Shown: piece by piece, positions 42,575 to 51,494 of the stretch
How the letters are laid out: the number at the start of each line of letters is the position of its first letter
How positions within the stretch are numbered: the stretch's first letter is position 1
Assembly (NCBI RefSeq): GCF_000092045.1
Contig: NC_007761.1
Coordinates: forward strand, 437,001 to 501,000
Length of the DNA: 64,000 bases
Direction of reading: 5' to 3'
Source of the DNA: Rhizobium etli CFN 42
GTDB taxonomy: Bacteria; Pseudomonadota; Alphaproteobacteria; Rhizobiales; Rhizobiaceae
Notes under the pieces: generated by a model
Told to the model about the DNA's origin: nothing
What the model saw: only the letters and a program-made list of their open reading frames with translations
The model's database searches: none
Position numbers and translations under genes: made by a program

Positions 42575-43639
42575 ATGACCGGAGCACAGGAATTCGAACG
42601 CGTCCTCGACGGCAGCGACAAGAACGTCGCCTCCTTCGAGCACCAGGGCGTCCCGCTGATCAAGCGTGCGCAGCATTTTCTGCACTCGACGCCGGCCGCC
42701 GTGCCGCTGATCGTGCTGGTGCTGGCGATCATCATCTTCGGGGTAGCACTCGGCGGACGGTTCTTTTCGTCCTATACCCTGACACTGATCCTGCAGCAGA
42801 TCGCCATCGTCGGCATTCTCGGTGCCGCCCAGACACTGGTCATCCTGACGGCTGGCATCGATCTTTCGATCGGCGTCATCATGGTGATCTCGGCTGTCAT
42901 CATGGGCAACGTCGCCATTACCTACGGCATACCGACGCCGATTGCGGTCATCGGAGGCCTGCTGGTCGGCGGTCTCTGCGGCTTGCTGAACGGCTTCCTC
43001 GTCGCCTTCATGAAGCTGCCGCCGTTCATCGTCACGCTCGGCACCTGGAACATCGTCATGGCGACGAATTTCATCTATTCCGCCAATGAGACGATCCGCG
43101 ATGCCGATGTCGACGCCCAGGCGCCGCTGCTGCATCTTTTCGCCGCAAGCTTCAGGCTCGGCACCGCAGTGCTTACCCTCGGCGTCATCGCCATGGTGCT
43201 GCTCGTCCTGCTGCTCTGGTATGTGCTCAATCACACCGCCTGGGGCCGGCATGTCTATGCGGTAGGCGACGATCCGGAAGCGGCCAAGCTCTCCGGCATC
43301 CAGACCAAGAAGGTGCTGCTCACCGTCTACACCATATCGGGCGTCATCGCCGCCTTCGCGGCCTGGGTCTCGATCGGCCGCAACGGCTCGATCTCGCCGT
43401 CCTCGGCCGTCACCGATTATAACCTCCAGGCGATCACCGCGACCGTGATCGGCGGCATCTCGCTCTTCGGCGGCCGCGGCTCCATCCTCGGCACCCTGTT
43501 CGGCGCCATGATCGTCGGCGTCGTGTCGATGGGCCTCAACATGCTCGGCGCCGATCCGCAATGGAAAGTTCTTTTGACGGGCGTGCTGATCATCGCCGCC
43601 GTCGCCATCGACCAGTGGATCAGAAAGGTTTCGGTGTGA
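42575..43639 (+). CDS. frcC: Fructose ABC transporter permease FrcC
   Basis: A 354-residue inner-membrane permease of the RbsC type with about ten helices (AVPLIVLVLAIIIFGVAL, GILGAAQTLVILTAGIDLSI). The conserved coupling loop VGDDPEAAKLSGI contacts FrcA. IGGISLFGGRGS and the last helices complete the pore. The start at 42575 has GGAGGAGG upstream. It precedes frcA by two bases. Confidence 0.95.
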   Translation: MTGAQEFERVLDGSDKNVASFEHQGVPLIKRAQHFLHSTPAAVPLIVLVLAIIIFGVALGGRFFSSYTLTLILQQIAIVGILGAAQTLVILTAGIDLSIGVIMVISAVIMGNVAITYGIPTPIAVIGGLLVGGLCGLLNGFLVAFMKLPPFIVTLGTWNIVMATNFIYSANETIRDADVDAQAPLLHLFAASFRLGTAVLTLGVIAMVLLVLLLWYVLNHTAWGRHVYAVGDDPEAAKLSGIQTKKVLLTVYTISGVIAAFAAWVSIGRNGSISPSSAVTDYNLQAITATVIGGISLFGGRGSILGTLFGAMIVGVVSMGLNMLGADPQWKVLLTGVLIIAAVAIDQWIRKVSV

Positions 43640-43641
43640 TC

Positions 43642-44424
43642 ATGACTGTCGAACCCATTCTCACCGCCCGCGGTCTCGTCAAGCGCTATGGACGCGTGAC
43701 CGCGCTCGACAATGCCGATTTCGACCTCTACCCGGGTGAAATCCTTGCCGTCATCGGCGATAACGGCGCCGGCAAGTCCTCGCTGATCAAGGCGATTTCA
43801 GGCGCCGTCACCCCCGATGAGGGAGTGATCACACTCGAAGGCCGGCAGGTGCATTTCCGCTCGCCGATGGAAGCGCGTGAGGCCGGCATCGAGACCGTCT
43901 ATCAGAACCTCGCTTTGTCGCCGGCGCTCTCGATCGCCGACAACATGTTCCTCGGCCGCGAGATCCGCAAGAAAGGCCCTCTCGGCTCGATGTTCCGCAT
44001 GCTCGACCGGCCGGCGATGGAAAAGCTGGCTCGCAACAAGCTCTCCGAGCTCGGGCTGATGACCATTCAGAACATCAACCAGGCGGTGGAGACGCTCTCC
44101 GGCGGTCAGCGCCAGGGTGTCGCCGTCGCCCGCGCCGCCGCCTTCGGCTCGAAGGTCATCATCATGGACGAGCCGACCGCGGCGCTCGGCGTCAAGGAAA
44201 GCCGCAAGGTGCTGGAGCTGATCCTCGATGTGCGCGCCCGCGGCCTGCCGATTGTGCTGATCTCGCACAACATGCCGCATGTCTTCGAAGTCGCCGACCG
44301 GATCCATATTCACCGCCTCGGCCGGCGCCTGACGGTGATCAATCCCAAGGAATACACCATGTCCGACGCCGTCGCCTTCATGACCGGCGCCAAGGCGGTA
44401 CCGACGGAGCCTGTTGCGGCATGA
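43642..44424 (+). CDS. frcA: Fructose ABC transporter ATPase FrcA
   Basis: A 260-residue single ATPase domain, half the size of RbsA. Walker A is GDNGAGKSSLI, the Q-loop YQNLALS, the signature LSGGQRQGVAVARA, Walker B VIIMDEPTAAL and the switch ISHN. It powers uptake with FrcC and FrcB. Its stop overlaps frcK by four bases. Confidence 0.95.
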   Translation: MTVEPILTARGLVKRYGRVTALDNADFDLYPGEILAVIGDNGAGKSSLIKAISGAVTPDEGVITLEGRQVHFRSPMEAREAGIETVYQNLALSPALSIADNMFLGREIRKKGPLGSMFRMLDRPAMEKLARNKLSELGLMTIQNINQAVETLSGGQRQGVAVARAAAFGSKVIIMDEPTAALGVKESRKVLELILDVRARGLPIVLISHNMPHVFEVADRIHIHRLGRRLTVINPKEYTMSDAVAFMTGAKAVPTEPVAA

Positions 44425-45053
44425 GTGCACGCATCGACGAAATCGCCGGCGAGGTTCTTGGCCGCGCCGGCGATGCCAGACGTTTCTTGATCGGCATTGC
44501 CGGGCCGCCGGGTTCGGGCAAATCGACCATGGCCGACAATCTGGCGGCGGCGCTGAAAGCCAAGGGCGAAAGTGCTGCAGTCCTGCCGATGGACGGCTTC
44601 CACATGGACAATGCCATCCTGATCGAACGCGGGCTTCTGGCCCGCAAGGGCATTCCCGAAACTTTCGATGTCAGGGGATTCCTCGATATCATCCGCGCCG
44701 TCCGCCGGGCCGACCAGGAGGTTCTGGCGCCGGTCTTCGACCGCTCGCGCGAGCTCGCCATCGCCTCCGCCCGGCCCATCGATCCCAAAGACCGGTTCAT
44801 CATCGTCGAGGGCAATTATCTGCTCTTCACGCAGGGCAAATGGGCCGAGCTCGACGGCATCTTCGATTTTTCGATCATGCTGGCGCCGCCGATCGAGGTG
44901 CTGGAGGAGCGGCTCTGGGCGCGTTGGCGCGGTTACAACCTCGACGAGGAGGCCGCCAGCGCCAAGGTCTACGGCAACGACTTGCCGAACGGCCGGCTGA
45001 TCCTGGAAAACCGCCGCCCGGCCGACGTGACGCTGGAGATCGCCCTGGCGTGA
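44421..45053 (+). CDS. frcK: FrcK, nucleoside/sugar-kinase-like P-loop protein of the frc operon
   Basis: A 210-residue kinase of the uridine/pantothenate kinase fold. GIAGPPGSGKSTMAD is Walker A, LPMDGFHMDN and FDVRGFLDII the acceptor region, and VEGNYLL the Walker B-like strand. In Sinorhizobium the frc operon also ends with FrcK, whose exact substrate is not settled; it is not the main fructokinase, which lies at 50184. It overlaps frcA. Confidence 0.92.
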   Translation: MSARIDEIAGEVLGRAGDARRFLIGIAGPPGSGKSTMADNLAAALKAKGESAAVLPMDGFHMDNAILIERGLLARKGIPETFDVRGFLDIIRAVRRADQEVLAPVFDRSRELAIASARPIDPKDRFIIVEGNYLLFTQGKWAELDGIFDFSIMLAPPIEVLEERLWARWRGYNLDEEAASAKVYGNDLPNGRLILENRRPADVTLEIALA

Positions 45054-45209
45054 TGCAGCCATTGGCTTGACGACCATGCCGGCTGAACCCGTGAGCGGTG
45101 GGATGGCGACGTGCAGGTAAATTGCGTTGAAGTGCCTCGCATGAATCAATTTCAATGCGACGCGCTTTAGTGCTATCAGGCCGCAGACGCATCGCTTCGG
45201 AGGCCTGCC

Positions 45210-46256
45210 ATGCAATCGATCACCATCCGCCGTCCCGACGACTGGCACCTGCATCTGCGCGACGGCGCCATTCTGGAAGGCGTGATCGCCGACACGAGCC
45301 GCACCTTTGCCCGCGCCATCATCATGCCCAACCTGGTGCCGCCGGTCGTCACCACCGCGGATGCGAAGGCCTATCGCGAGCGCATCCTCAAGGCGTTGCC
45401 GGACGGCCACCGGTTTCAGCCGCTGATGACGCTTTATCTGACCGAACAAACCAGCCCCGACGATGTCGAGGCGGGGGCGGCAAGCGGGCTCATCACCGCC
45501 GTCAAGCTTTACCCGGCCGGCGCCACCACCAATTCGCATGGTGGGGTGCGCGACATGGAGAAGGCGATGCCGGTGCTGGAGCGCATGGCGAAGATCGGCC
45601 TGCCGCTCTGCGTCCATGGCGAGGTGACGACGCCCGACGTCGATATTTTCGACCGGGAGGCCGTCTTCATCGACACCGTGCTCGATCCGCTGCGCCGGCG
45701 CCTGCCGGAGCTGAAGGTGACGATGGAGCATGTGACGACCGCGGGCGGCATCGATTACATCAAGGCGGCCCAGGGCAATCTCGCCGGCTCGATCACCACC
45801 CACCATCTGATCATCAACCGCAACGCCATCCTCGTCGGCGGCATCCGGCCGCATTATTACTGCCTGCCGGTCGCCAAGCGCGAGAACCACCGACTGGCGC
45901 TGCGCGCCGCCGCCGTGAGCGGTGACCCCCGCTTCTTCCTCGGCACCGATTCCGCCCCGCATGTCGATCCCTTGAAGGAATGCGCCTGCGGCTGCGCCGG
46001 CATCTACACCTCGATCAATACGATGAGCTGCCTTGCCCATGTCTTCGAGGAGGAGGGCGCGCTCGACAGGTTGGAAGCCTTCGCTTCGCTGAATGGGCCG
46101 GCCTGGTACGGCCTGTCGCCGAACGAGGAGCGGATCACCTTGTCAAAGCAGGCTGATCCGGTCGTTTTTCCCGCTAAGATTGAAACCGGCGCGGGTGCTG
46201 TGACCGTGTTCGACCCGATGGTTCCCTTGCATTGGCAAGTCTCGGCTTCTGCGTAA
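45210..46256 (+). CDS. pyrC: Dihydroorotase
   Basis: A 348-residue type II dihydroorotase for pyrimidine synthesis, interconverting carbamoyl-aspartate and dihydroorotate. HLHLRDG gives two zinc-binding His, [12 protein letters not shown] the carbamylated Lys, CVHGEV and MEHVTTA further His ligands, and FLGTDSAPH the catalytic Asp. Length matches E. coli PyrC. GGAGG precedes the ATG. It is not in an operon with pyrE, which is 3.2 kb away. Confidence 0.97.
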   Translation: MQSITIRRPDDWHLHLRDGAILEGVIADTSRTFARAIIMPNLVPPVVTTADAKAYRERILKALPDGHRFQPLMTLYLTEQTSPDDVEAGAASGLITAVKLYPAGATTNSHGGVRDMEKAMPVLERMAKIGLPLCVHGEVTTPDVDIFDREAVFIDTVLDPLRRRLPELKVTMEHVTTAGGIDYIKAAQGNLAGSITTHHLIINRNAILVGGIRPHYYCLPVAKRENHRLALRAAAVSGDPRFFLGTDSAPHVDPLKECACGCAGIYTSINTMSCLAHVFEEEGALDRLEAFASLNGPAWYGLSPNEERITLSKQADPVVFPAKIETGAGAVTVFDPMVPLHWQVSASA

Positions 46257-46429
46257 TCCGTCCGATTTCAATTTTAAATCGAAAATTTATCATTATTTTC
46301 GGCGCTACGTTAAACGCGTAACATTTGCATTGTGCGGTGCATCATTTTTTAACGGATGCATAAGACAGTCTCCATCGCGGACCCCATGAGTTGCCAATGG
46401 CGCGGCAACAGCTGCGGAGACTGAAGAGC

Positions 46430-47608
46430 ATGACGCTTGACTACAACTCCCTCTTGCTGGCGCTCGGCGTCTCCGCGGCCTGCCTTGCCGTGACCTTGAT
46501 GGGCAGCTGGCTGGTGCGCCGGGCCGAAACCGTGCTGCTCACCGCCACCGTCGGCCTCGTCCTCGTCGTCAGCGGGATTTTTGTCTACAGCGCCTACGTC
46601 AACCGGCCGCAAGTTGTCTTTGCCATTGGCAGCTTCGTGCTGTTCCACGCCGGCTTCGCCACCATATGGGGCGCGGGAAAACAGTTTCTCACCGGCGATG
46701 TGTCGATTGCCGCCATCGCGATCCGGGCTCTGGCGGCGATGGCCGCCTCGATCCTGCCGATGCTGTCAGGCTATGACGGCCTCGCCTTCATTGCCGACAA
46801 TCTCGCCATCGCCCTGCTGCTCTTCGCCACCGCCCGGCAATATTGGCTTGCTCGCGCCGAAGCGCCTGCGCCGCTCCTCGGCATTGCCGCGCTCTATACG
46901 CTGACGGCGGTCTCCTTCGTGCTCTGCGCCGCCGTTCTCGTTGCCGACGGCAAGCTGGTGCTCGGCAAGGCGCCCAGCAACTGGGCGGAGGATCTGAGCC
47001 TCGCTATTTGCATCGCCGGCATGACGGGGATCGGTGCGCTGTCGCTGGCGCTGCATCAATGGCGGCTTGCCGCCCGCCATCGTCTCGAGGCGATCACCGA
47101 TCCGCTGACCGGTCTGCTCAACCGCCGCGCCGTCTTCGACGAATACGGCACGCGCCCGATGGGAACGACCGCAGCCGTCATCGTCTTCGATATCGACCAT
47201 TTCAAATCCGTCAATGACCGCTATGGCCATGCCGCCGGAGACCGGGTGATCACCGTCTTCGCCGACGAACTGACCGCCCATTGCCGCCCGGGCGACACCG
47301 CCGCGCGGCTCGGCGGGGAGGAATTTGCGCTCGTGCTGAAGGAGATCATGCCCGGCCGGGCCGAACTGACGGCTGAGCGGATCCGCCGGGCCTTCGAGGC
47401 GCGCGAAATCCCGATCGACGGCGAGGTGCTGAAATGCACGGTCAGCGTCGGAGTCGCGCCCGGCCGCTCCACGCCGCTCGATTTCGATGCCATGCTGAGC
47501 GCCGCCGACAAGGCGCTTTACGCCGCCAAGCGCGGCGGCCGCAACCGCGTCGAGCTTGCCGGCCATCTGCAGGCGGTGCCCCTCGAGGCATCGCGCACGG
47601 CGTCTTGA
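46430..47608 (+). CDS. Membrane diguanylate cyclase (GGDEF)
   Basis: A 392-residue protein starting MTLDYNSLLLALGVSAACLA at 46430. About six hydrophobic helices fill residues 1-215. The GGDEF domain has LTGLLNRRAVFDEY, VFDIDHFKSVNDRYGH and RLGGEEFALV, an active GGEEF. RPGD five residues before it is the RxxD I-site, so product inhibition is expected. It makes cyclic di-GMP. The target is unknown. The spacer after pyrC (46257-46429) is AT-rich and holds its promoter. Confidence 0.93.
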   Translation: MTLDYNSLLLALGVSAACLAVTLMGSWLVRRAETVLLTATVGLVLVVSGIFVYSAYVNRPQVVFAIGSFVLFHAGFATIWGAGKQFLTGDVSIAAIAIRALAAMAASILPMLSGYDGLAFIADNLAIALLLFATARQYWLARAEAPAPLLGIAALYTLTAVSFVLCAAVLVADGKLVLGKAPSNWAEDLSLAICIAGMTGIGALSLALHQWRLAARHRLEAITDPLTGLLNRRAVFDEYGTRPMGTTAAVIVFDIDHFKSVNDRYGHAAGDRVITVFADELTAHCRPGDTAARLGGEEFALVLKEIMPGRAELTAERIRRAFEAREIPIDGEVLKCTVSVGVAPGRSTPLDFDAMLSAADKALYAAKRGGRNRVELAGHLQAVPLEASRTAS

Positions 47609-47744
47609 TCCCGGACTGCGCGTCTCCTAGTATCGGCCTCGGCCGGATGCGGCCAGCCGCCCCGCGACGCCGACGTTTTGACAATGGCGTTACGGTGAAT
47701 GCATCCCGATATCAACCTTCACATCCCTTGCCGTTTGGCGATCG

Positions 47745-47963
47745 ATGGCGAACGGGTCAGCAGTCGCGGGCGAACATTCCGGCGACGCCAGCCCCGGCGC
47801 CAAGGCCTTGGTGCGCGTCGCCAATATCCGGTTCTATCATGCCGAACTCTCCGGCAAGGATTATCGCTACATGAAGCCGGGCGTCGAGGAAGCGCCCTGG
47901 GGGCTGGAGATGACAGTCACCGACCCCTTCAGCAACCGCATCGCCTTTTGCCAGCAGGCGTAG
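47745..47963 (+). pseudogene. Truncated glyoxalase-superfamily remnant
   Basis: Only the C-terminal half of a VOC/glyoxalase protein remains: EHSGDASPGAKALVRVANI, SGKDYRYMKPGVEEAPWG and VTDPFSNRIAFCQQ, ending at 47963. The N-terminal metal and substrate part that should precede EHSGD is absent or out of frame. The surrounding 47609-48125 gap otherwise holds only a palindromic repeat. Confidence 0.6.
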
Positions 47964-48004
47964 GCAGGGCGCGCTGTAGCATTGTACGGTTCGCACCAGT
48001 GGCT

Positions 48005-48050
48005 GCCCCTCACCCCAAACCTCTTCTCGTAAAAACGGGGCGAGGGGACG
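48005..48050. repeat. Partial palindromic intergenic repeat
   Basis: CCCCTCACCCCAAACCTC then CGTAAAAACGGGGCGAGGGG form one arm of the dispersed repeat type seen at 51127. Confidence 0.6.
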
Positions 48051-48125
48051 TGCACGCGCGACGTTGGCGAGGGACGGAGACGTTGCAGCCACCCCATTCG
48101 CCCCGGGCAGCTGCCGGCGCCCCTT

Positions 48126-48608
48126 TCAAACGATCATCAACGCTCTGACGAAAGCCACCGAAGCCAGCAGCGAGGCCACTGTCCTGACATGGTTCCACCA
48201 GGTCCAGTCCGTGAGATAGGTCGCCCACAGTGCGGCCGCCTCCGCCCCGTTGCCGCTCACTTTCTCCAGCGCATCGTTCATTGGCACGTTGAAGATGATG
48301 GTCGAGAGGAACGAGGCGATGACATAGAGCGCGGCTCCCGCCAGCATCAGCGCCGACGCTCCGCCGCGCCAGTTGATCACCGCCAGCACGGCAATCACCA
48401 GACAGAGGATCGCCGTCGGTACGAACAGCGCCATGAAGGGCGAGCGGACGATCGTCACGTTGATCGAGTTCATCGCGGCAATGCCCTGTTCGGCCGGGAT
48501 GCGCGAAAAGGCGGTCATGATGAAGGTCGAGAAGGCAAAGAAGATGCCCGCGACGAGGCCGCTGCCGATCGCCGCGGCGACGAGGGAAAGGATAAGGACG
48601 ATCTGCAT
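48126..48608 (-). CDS. DUF1772 membrane protein (anthrone oxygenase-like)
   Basis: A 160-residue protein with four predicted helices (ILSLVAAAIGSGLVAGIFFA, ALFVPTAILCLVIAVLAV, ALMLAGAALYVIASF, VASLLASVAFVRALM). FSTFIMTAFSRIP and FNVPMNDAL are the DUF1772 signature. Relatives include anthrone oxygenases and transporters of unknown substrate. It is divergent from a TetR gene across a large shared palindrome, so it is the likely repressed target. Confidence 0.82.
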   Translation of the reverse strand: MQIVLILSLVAAAIGSGLVAGIFFAFSTFIMTAFSRIPAEQGIAAMNSINVTIVRSPFMALFVPTAILCLVIAVLAVINWRGGASALMLAGAALYVIASFLSTIIFNVPMNDALEKVSGNGAEAAALWATYLTDWTWWNHVRTVASLLASVAFVRALMIV

Positions 48609-48627
48609 GTCGAAGCTCCTTCCGGGA

Positions 48628-48676
48628 AAATAAGAGAAACTCTCTCATTTGCGAAATGAGATAAACTCTCTTATTT
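48628..48676. promoter_or_regulatory. 49-bp concentric palindrome between DUF1772 and TetR genes
   Basis: Outer arms AAATAAGAG and CTCTTATTT and inner arms CTCATTT and AAATGAG share one centre at 48652. The site lies between the two start codons and is the clear operator for the adjacent TetR. Confidence 0.8.
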
Positions 48677-48702
48677 TGATTGTCAACCATGAAGGAGAGA
48701 GC

Positions 48703-49356
48703 ATGTCGGAACAGCCCGGCGCGTCCCGCAGGCGTCAGCAACAGAATACGGGCCAGCCGCGTCGGATCCCCAGCCAGCAGCGCGGCCGCGAACGCTTCGA
48801 AAAGATCCTCGCCGTCGCCGCCGAGCTGATCGAAAGCAAGGGCAGCGACGGCCTGAAGATGAGCGAGATCGTCGAGAAGGCCGGCATCTCCTTCGGTGCG
48901 CTCTACCAGTATTTCCCCGATAAGAGCGCGATCATCCGAACCCTGGCCGAACGCCTCAATGAAGAGGGCAGGCGCTGTGTCGAGGTGGAATTGGAAAAGG
49001 TCGCGGACGCCGCGGCCTTGCAAGGTGCGCTCGCCAATATCGTCGACGAATATTATGCCTTTTTCCGCCGTGAGCCTGTCATGCGCGATCTCTGGCATGC
49101 GACCCATACCGACAAGCTGCTGCAGCAGATCGATGCCGAGGACATGGAATTCCACGCCCAGGCGTTTCTCGCCGTGCTCGCCCGCCTGTGGCCCGATCGC
49201 GACCACGGCGAGCTTCTGGCGATTGCCCGGCTGACCATGCAGCTGCTGGCCGCGGCCGTCCGTTACGCCGTATCGCTAGATGCGGAGGAGGGGGCTCGTG
49301 CGATCGCTCTGTTCAAGACGATGCAGCTCGTTGATTTCAGCCAGCTGCTGCGCTGA
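48703..49356 (+). CDS. TetR-family regulator of the divergent DUF1772 gene
   Basis: A 217-residue regulator starting MSEQPGASRRRQQQ at 48703 (AAGGAGAG upstream). ILAVAAELIESKGSDGLKM and ISFGALYQYFPDKSAII form the helix-turn-helix. The ligand domain ends AEEGARAIALFKTMQL. It most likely represses itself and the DUF1772 gene through the 48628-48676 palindrome. Confidence 0.9.
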   Translation: MSEQPGASRRRQQQNTGQPRRIPSQQRGRERFEKILAVAAELIESKGSDGLKMSEIVEKAGISFGALYQYFPDKSAIIRTLAERLNEEGRRCVEVELEKVADAAALQGALANIVDEYYAFFRREPVMRDLWHATHTDKLLQQIDAEDMEFHAQAFLAVLARLWPDRDHGELLAIARLTMQLLAAAVRYAVSLDAEEGARAIALFKTMQLVDFSQLLR

Positions 49357-49431
49357 TAGAGCCGTGTTGCGTCTGGAAACTCGGGGCTCTTGCTGCTATT
49401 GCCGCAATGAGCAAAGCCGAAGGAGAGCCGC

Positions 49432-50121
49432 ATGATCCAGACCACGTTTCCCGACCGCGCCTTGATGGCCGAACTGGTGGCCAAGATGCTCTGGGAGATC
49501 AAGGCGGTGCATTTCAACGCCGCTCAGCCTTACAAGCTCTCCTCCGGCATGGCGAGCCCGGTCTATATCGATTGCCGCAAGCTGCTCTCCTACCCGCGCA
49601 TCCGTTCGACGGTGATGGATTTCGCCGCCAGCACCCTGCTGCGCGACGCCGGTTTCGAGCAGTTCGACTGCATCGCCGGCGGCGAGACCGCCGGCATTCC
49701 CTTCGCCGCCCTGCTCGCCGACCGCCTGGGTCTCCCGATGATCTATGTCCGTAAGCAGCCGAAGGGCCATGGCCGCAACGCCCAGATCGAGGGCAATATG
49801 CCGGAAGGTTCGCGTGTGCTCGTCATCGAGGACCTGACGACGGCCGGCGGCAGCATGTTCAAGTTCATCGATGCGGTCCGCGCCGCCGGGGGTATCGTCG
49901 ATCACGGCATCGCGCTGTTCTTCTATGACATCTTCGGCCAACAGCGCTTTACCGACGGCAAGGTCCGGCTGCATCATATCGCCACCTGGCGCAATGTTCT
50001 GGCCGTCGCCAGGGCGCAGCAGCTGTTCGACGACAAGACGCTCGCGGAAGTCGAGGCCTTCCTCGATGCGCCGCTCGCCTGGTCGGGAAGGAATGGTGGC
50101 GTTAGTGAGCTTTCGCTCTAG
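49432..50121 (+). CDS. pyrE: Orotate phosphoribosyltransferase
   Basis: A 229-residue enzyme that joins orotate to PRPP to make [18 protein letters not shown] is the orotate/loop region, [15 protein letters not shown] the PPi loop and [14 protein letters not shown] the PRPP-binding motif. AAGGAGAG precedes the ATG. It is followed 62 bases later by fructokinase in the same direction. Confidence 0.96.
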   Translation: MIQTTFPDRALMAELVAKMLWEIKAVHFNAAQPYKLSSGMASPVYIDCRKLLSYPRIRSTVMDFAASTLLRDAGFEQFDCIAGGETAGIPFAALLADRLGLPMIYVRKQPKGHGRNAQIEGNMPEGSRVLVIEDLTTAGGSMFKFIDAVRAAGGIVDHGIALFFYDIFGQQRFTDGKVRLHHIATWRNVLAVARAQQLFDDKTLAEVEAFLDAPLAWSGRNGGVSELSL

Positions 50122-50183
50122 CCTTTTGACAAAAGCTCGCTTAATCGATTGAAGAACATATCCGTGCTGTTGGGAGGAATCCG

Positions 50184-51110
50184 ATGATTTTGTGTTGCGG
50201 CGAAGCCCTGATCGACATGCTGCCGAGGGATACGACCCTGGGCGAAAAGGGCTTTGCCCCCTATGCCGGCGGTGCGATCTTCAACACTGCGATCGCGCTC
50301 GGCCGCCTCGGCATCCCGACCGCCTTCTTCACCGGCATTGCCGATGACATGATGGGCGAAATCCTGCTTGCGACGCTGAAGGCTGCCAATGTCGATTACA
50401 GCCCCTGCGCCATCACCCAGCGCCCCTCGACCATTGCCTTCGTCAAACTGGTCAACGGCCAGGCGACCTATGCCTTCTACGACGAAGGCACGGCCGGCCG
50501 GATGATCACCGAGGCTGACCTGCCCGTCCTCGGCGATGATTGCGAAGCATTGCATTTCGGCGCGATCAGCCTGATCCCGAGCCCTTGCGGCGAAACCTAC
50601 GAAGCGCTGCTCGACCGCGAGGCGGAAAAGCGCGTCATTTCGCTCGATCCGAACATCCGCCCGGGCTTCATCAAGGACAAGCCGGCGCATATGGCCCGAA
50701 TCAAGCGCATGGCGGCCAAATCCGACATCGTCAAATTCTCCGACGAAGACCTCGACTGGTTCGGCCTCGAAGGCGACCATGATGCGCTCGCCGCCCACTG
50801 GCTCAGCCACGGCGCCAAGCTCGTCGTCATCACCAAGGGTGCCGAAGGCGCTTCCGGCTATACCAAGGAACGCAAGGTGACGGTGCCGAGCGAGCGCGTC
50901 GCGGTCGTCGACACGGTCGGCGCCGGCGACACGTTCGATGCCGGCGTGCTGGCCTCGCTGAAGAGGGATGGCCTGCTGACCAAGCAGCAAGTGGCCTCGC
51001 TCGACGAACGGTCGGTGCGCAACGCCCTGACGCTCGGCGCCAAAGCCGCCGCCGTCACTGTCTCCCGCGCCGGCGCCAACCCGCCCTGGGCGCATGAGAT
51101 CGGGCTTTAA
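50184..51110 (+). CDS. frk: Fructokinase (PfkB family)
   Basis: A 308-residue PfkB sugar kinase. CGEALIDMLP is the N-terminal substrate loop and PYAGGAIFNTAIAL the first signature. VVDTVGAGDTFDAGVLAS is the second, with the catalytic Asp. It phosphorylates fructose to fructose-6-phosphate, following FrcBCA uptake, and feeds pgi, also nearby. GGAGG precedes the ATG. The sugar is inferred from family and context. Confidence 0.9.
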   Translation: MILCCGEALIDMLPRDTTLGEKGFAPYAGGAIFNTAIALGRLGIPTAFFTGIADDMMGEILLATLKAANVDYSPCAITQRPSTIAFVKLVNGQATYAFYDEGTAGRMITEADLPVLGDDCEALHFGAISLIPSPCGETYEALLDREAEKRVISLDPNIRPGFIKDKPAHMARIKRMAAKSDIVKFSDEDLDWFGLEGDHDALAAHWLSHGAKLVVITKGAEGASGYTKERKVTVPSERVAVVDTVGAGDTFDAGVLASLKRDGLLTKQQVASLDERSVRNALTLGAKAAAVTVSRAGANPPWAHEIGL

Positions 51111-51126
51111 GGCTTAAGCCAGCGTC

Positions 51127-51250
51127 GGCCCCCTCATCCGCCTGCCGGCACCTCTCCCCGTAAACGGGGCGAAGGAGGAATGCCGCGACGTCTCGGTTCC
51201 CTCTTCTCCCCAGCGGGGAGAAGGTGCCCGTAGGGCGGATGAGGGGGCCG
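51127..51250. repeat. RIME-type palindromic intergenic repeat, complete
   Basis: Two arms, CCCCCTCATCCGCCTGCCGG at 51129 and its inverse GTAGGGCGGATGAGGGGG ending at about 51247, enclose two smaller hairpins (CTCCCCGTAAACGGGGC and TCTCCCCAGCGGGGAGA). This is the form described as Rhizobium intergenic mosaic elements. Confidence 0.85.
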
Positions 51251-51365
51251 CACATGCCGGTCTTAGTAGGTTCCTCCTACGGGATTCAATCCCGCCGAAA
51301 TCAATTCGAGCTTGGTTAGGGCGGCGCGGTATGGAGTTTGGGATGATGTGAGGCTTGTGCCGGGC

Positions 51366-51412
51366 GGCCCCCTCATCCGCCTGCCGGCACCTCTCCCCGC
51401 GGGGAGAAGGGG
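51366..51412. repeat. RIME-type repeat, half copy
   Basis: CCCCCTCATCCGCCTGCCGG followed by ACCTCTCCCCGCGGGGAG is a second, partial copy of the element at 51127. Nothing else is seen in the frk-otsA gap except a short perfect palindrome TTAGCGCGCTAA at 51478-51489. Confidence 0.8.
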
Positions 51413-51494
51413 ATATGCCGCAACGCCTACGCCCCATTTCCGTGCCAACCAGCACTGATTTGCCGGAGATTTTATTCTTAGCGCGCTAAAGAGC

